Source: JAOACQ01 sp049968515
GTDB lineage: Bacteria > Spirochaetota > Brevinematia > Brevinematales > JAOACQ01
NCBI GenBank assembly: GCA_049968515.1
Contig: JBMFQR010000018.1
Coordinates: forward strand, 1-42,113
Reading direction: 5' to 3'
DNA: 42,113 bases
The stretch's first letter is position 1. Each line of letters starts with the position of its first letter. Below, in pieces: positions 41,379 through 42,113 of the stretch. The position numbers and the translations under genes were made by a program. Below the pieces are notes generated by a model. That model was given only the letters and a program-made list of their open reading frames with translations. It made no database searches and was not told where the DNA came from.

Positions 41379-42090
41379 AGACTTTCATGAAGTTCACATT
41401 CTGAAAGGGCAGAGAAGTATTAGTTCTTTCAGGATAGACAATGCAAAGGAGGGTTTTGAAGAGCTTGAAAGAAGGATAAGAGTTTATCCGAGGGAAGAAG
41501 TGAAAGTAGCGATGGAGTCGACTGGACATTACTGGAAGCCTATAGCGACTTATTTAAGGAAAAGAGGCTATGATGTAGAGTTAATCAACAGTTTTCATGT
41601 AGCTAATTTTAAAGAGATTGAAGACAATACTCCGAACAAGAATGACAGGAAAGACTCAAGAATCATTGCGAAATTATCTTCATATGGGAAGGGATTATAT
41701 GCGAATCTTTCTGATGGAGAGAAGTATAGTTGTATTAAAAATGTTTATGATGCTCGGAGAAGAGCTGTCAATGATGAGGTAAGACATAAGACTGTTATAA
41801 GGACATTAATTGAGAGACATTTTCCGGAGTATGAAAAGTTTTTCAGCAATCTCTGGATAAAGACGAGCATAGCTCTTTTAATGGAAATAGGCCTTGAAGG
41901 TTTTGAAGATAAGAGAGAGGAAGAAATTGGGAAAGTGATAAGGAAAGCGAGTAGAGGGCGATTTAAAGAGGATACTGGCAGGAAATTAAAGGAACTATTT
42001 AAGAATAGTATTGGTCTAAGGGAAGGCATAAAAGAGGCCAGTGATGAATTAAAATATAGAGATGGTATGATAATAGCGGATATCCAATAA
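41350..42090 (+). mobile_element. IS110-family transposase, C-terminal domain missing
   Basis: A 246-residue IS110 transposase N-terminal half. The RuvC-like DEDD residues are Asp7 (GLDISKD), Glu56 (AMESTGHYWKPI), Asp99 and Asp102 (NKNDRKDSRIIAKL). A coiled helical region follows to residue ~235. The full family protein is around 400 residues, with a second Tnp domain that contains the catalytic serine; this is absent because a stop occurs at 42088-42090, 23 bases before the window ends. A ribosome site GGAGGG precedes the ATG. The element is therefore probably a remnant. IS110 elements have no long terminal inverted repeats, so their ends cannot be set by eye. Confidence 0.85.
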
Positions 42091-42113
42091 AAAGCTCCCG
42101 CTTGCCGATAAAT

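Overview
The window reads as chromosomal DNA of a low-GC (by eye roughly one third G+C), double-membraned, motile bacterium, most likely a spirochaete. The best marker is a gene at 7252-8235 that resembles the spirochaete-specific flagellar sheath protein FlaA. A TonB-dependent outer-membrane receptor, a relaxed lipobox on a small lipoprotein and a NeuB-type sugar-acid synthase fit that assignment. The lineage is inferred from proteins, not from rRNA. Two tRNA genes are present (Gly-CCC and Leu-GAG, neither encoding CCA). I see no rRNA and no CRISPR array.

Region by region: 1-4400 holds HU, a CvpA-like membrane protein, a small lipoprotein, an ABC importer pair without its binding protein, tRNA-Gly and obgE. 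4645-8235 holds lepA-maf and the FlaA-like gene. 8336-12551 holds a flippase followed by a compact hisB-hisH-hisA-ispG run. 12866-16101 holds a multi-sugar-type ABC ATPase converging on a bifunctional NAD(P)HX repair gene and a methyltransferase. 16400-21106 is a tight forward operon starting from a good promoter: hslV-hslU-DUF218-queE-radical SAM. 21132-28095 is an overlapping reverse run recB-recD-truB-radical SAM. 28195-31828 holds a DUF554 membrane protein, an LdhA-like dehydrogenase, serA and a ferredoxin, with a structured RNA candidate just ahead of serA. 32052-34644 holds a switch-type ATPase, a NeuB-family synthase and a small helical protein with a faint flagellin-like look.

34889-42113 is the accessory end. 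It has a TonB-dependent receptor and then a surface-polysaccharide cluster: flippase, FkbM methyltransferase, GT61 and GT2 glycosyltransferases. The cluster runs into an IS110-family transposase that lacks its C-terminal catalytic domain. The flippase carries an in-frame amber codon and the methyltransferase a one-base frameshift. Base composition changes sharply inside the cluster. This is the least stable part of the window.

The points most worth checking are: the pseudoknot-capable leader between ferredoxin and serA; a family of short GGCTxTCC palindromic elements, one of them a 137-bp MITE-like element enclosing a widespread CATTGCGAG-type palindrome; the decaying glycan locus with its IS110 remnant; and the ATPase-NeuB-helical protein cassette. 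I did not find a clear new defence or mobile system. Most of the window is ordinary housekeeping sequence.
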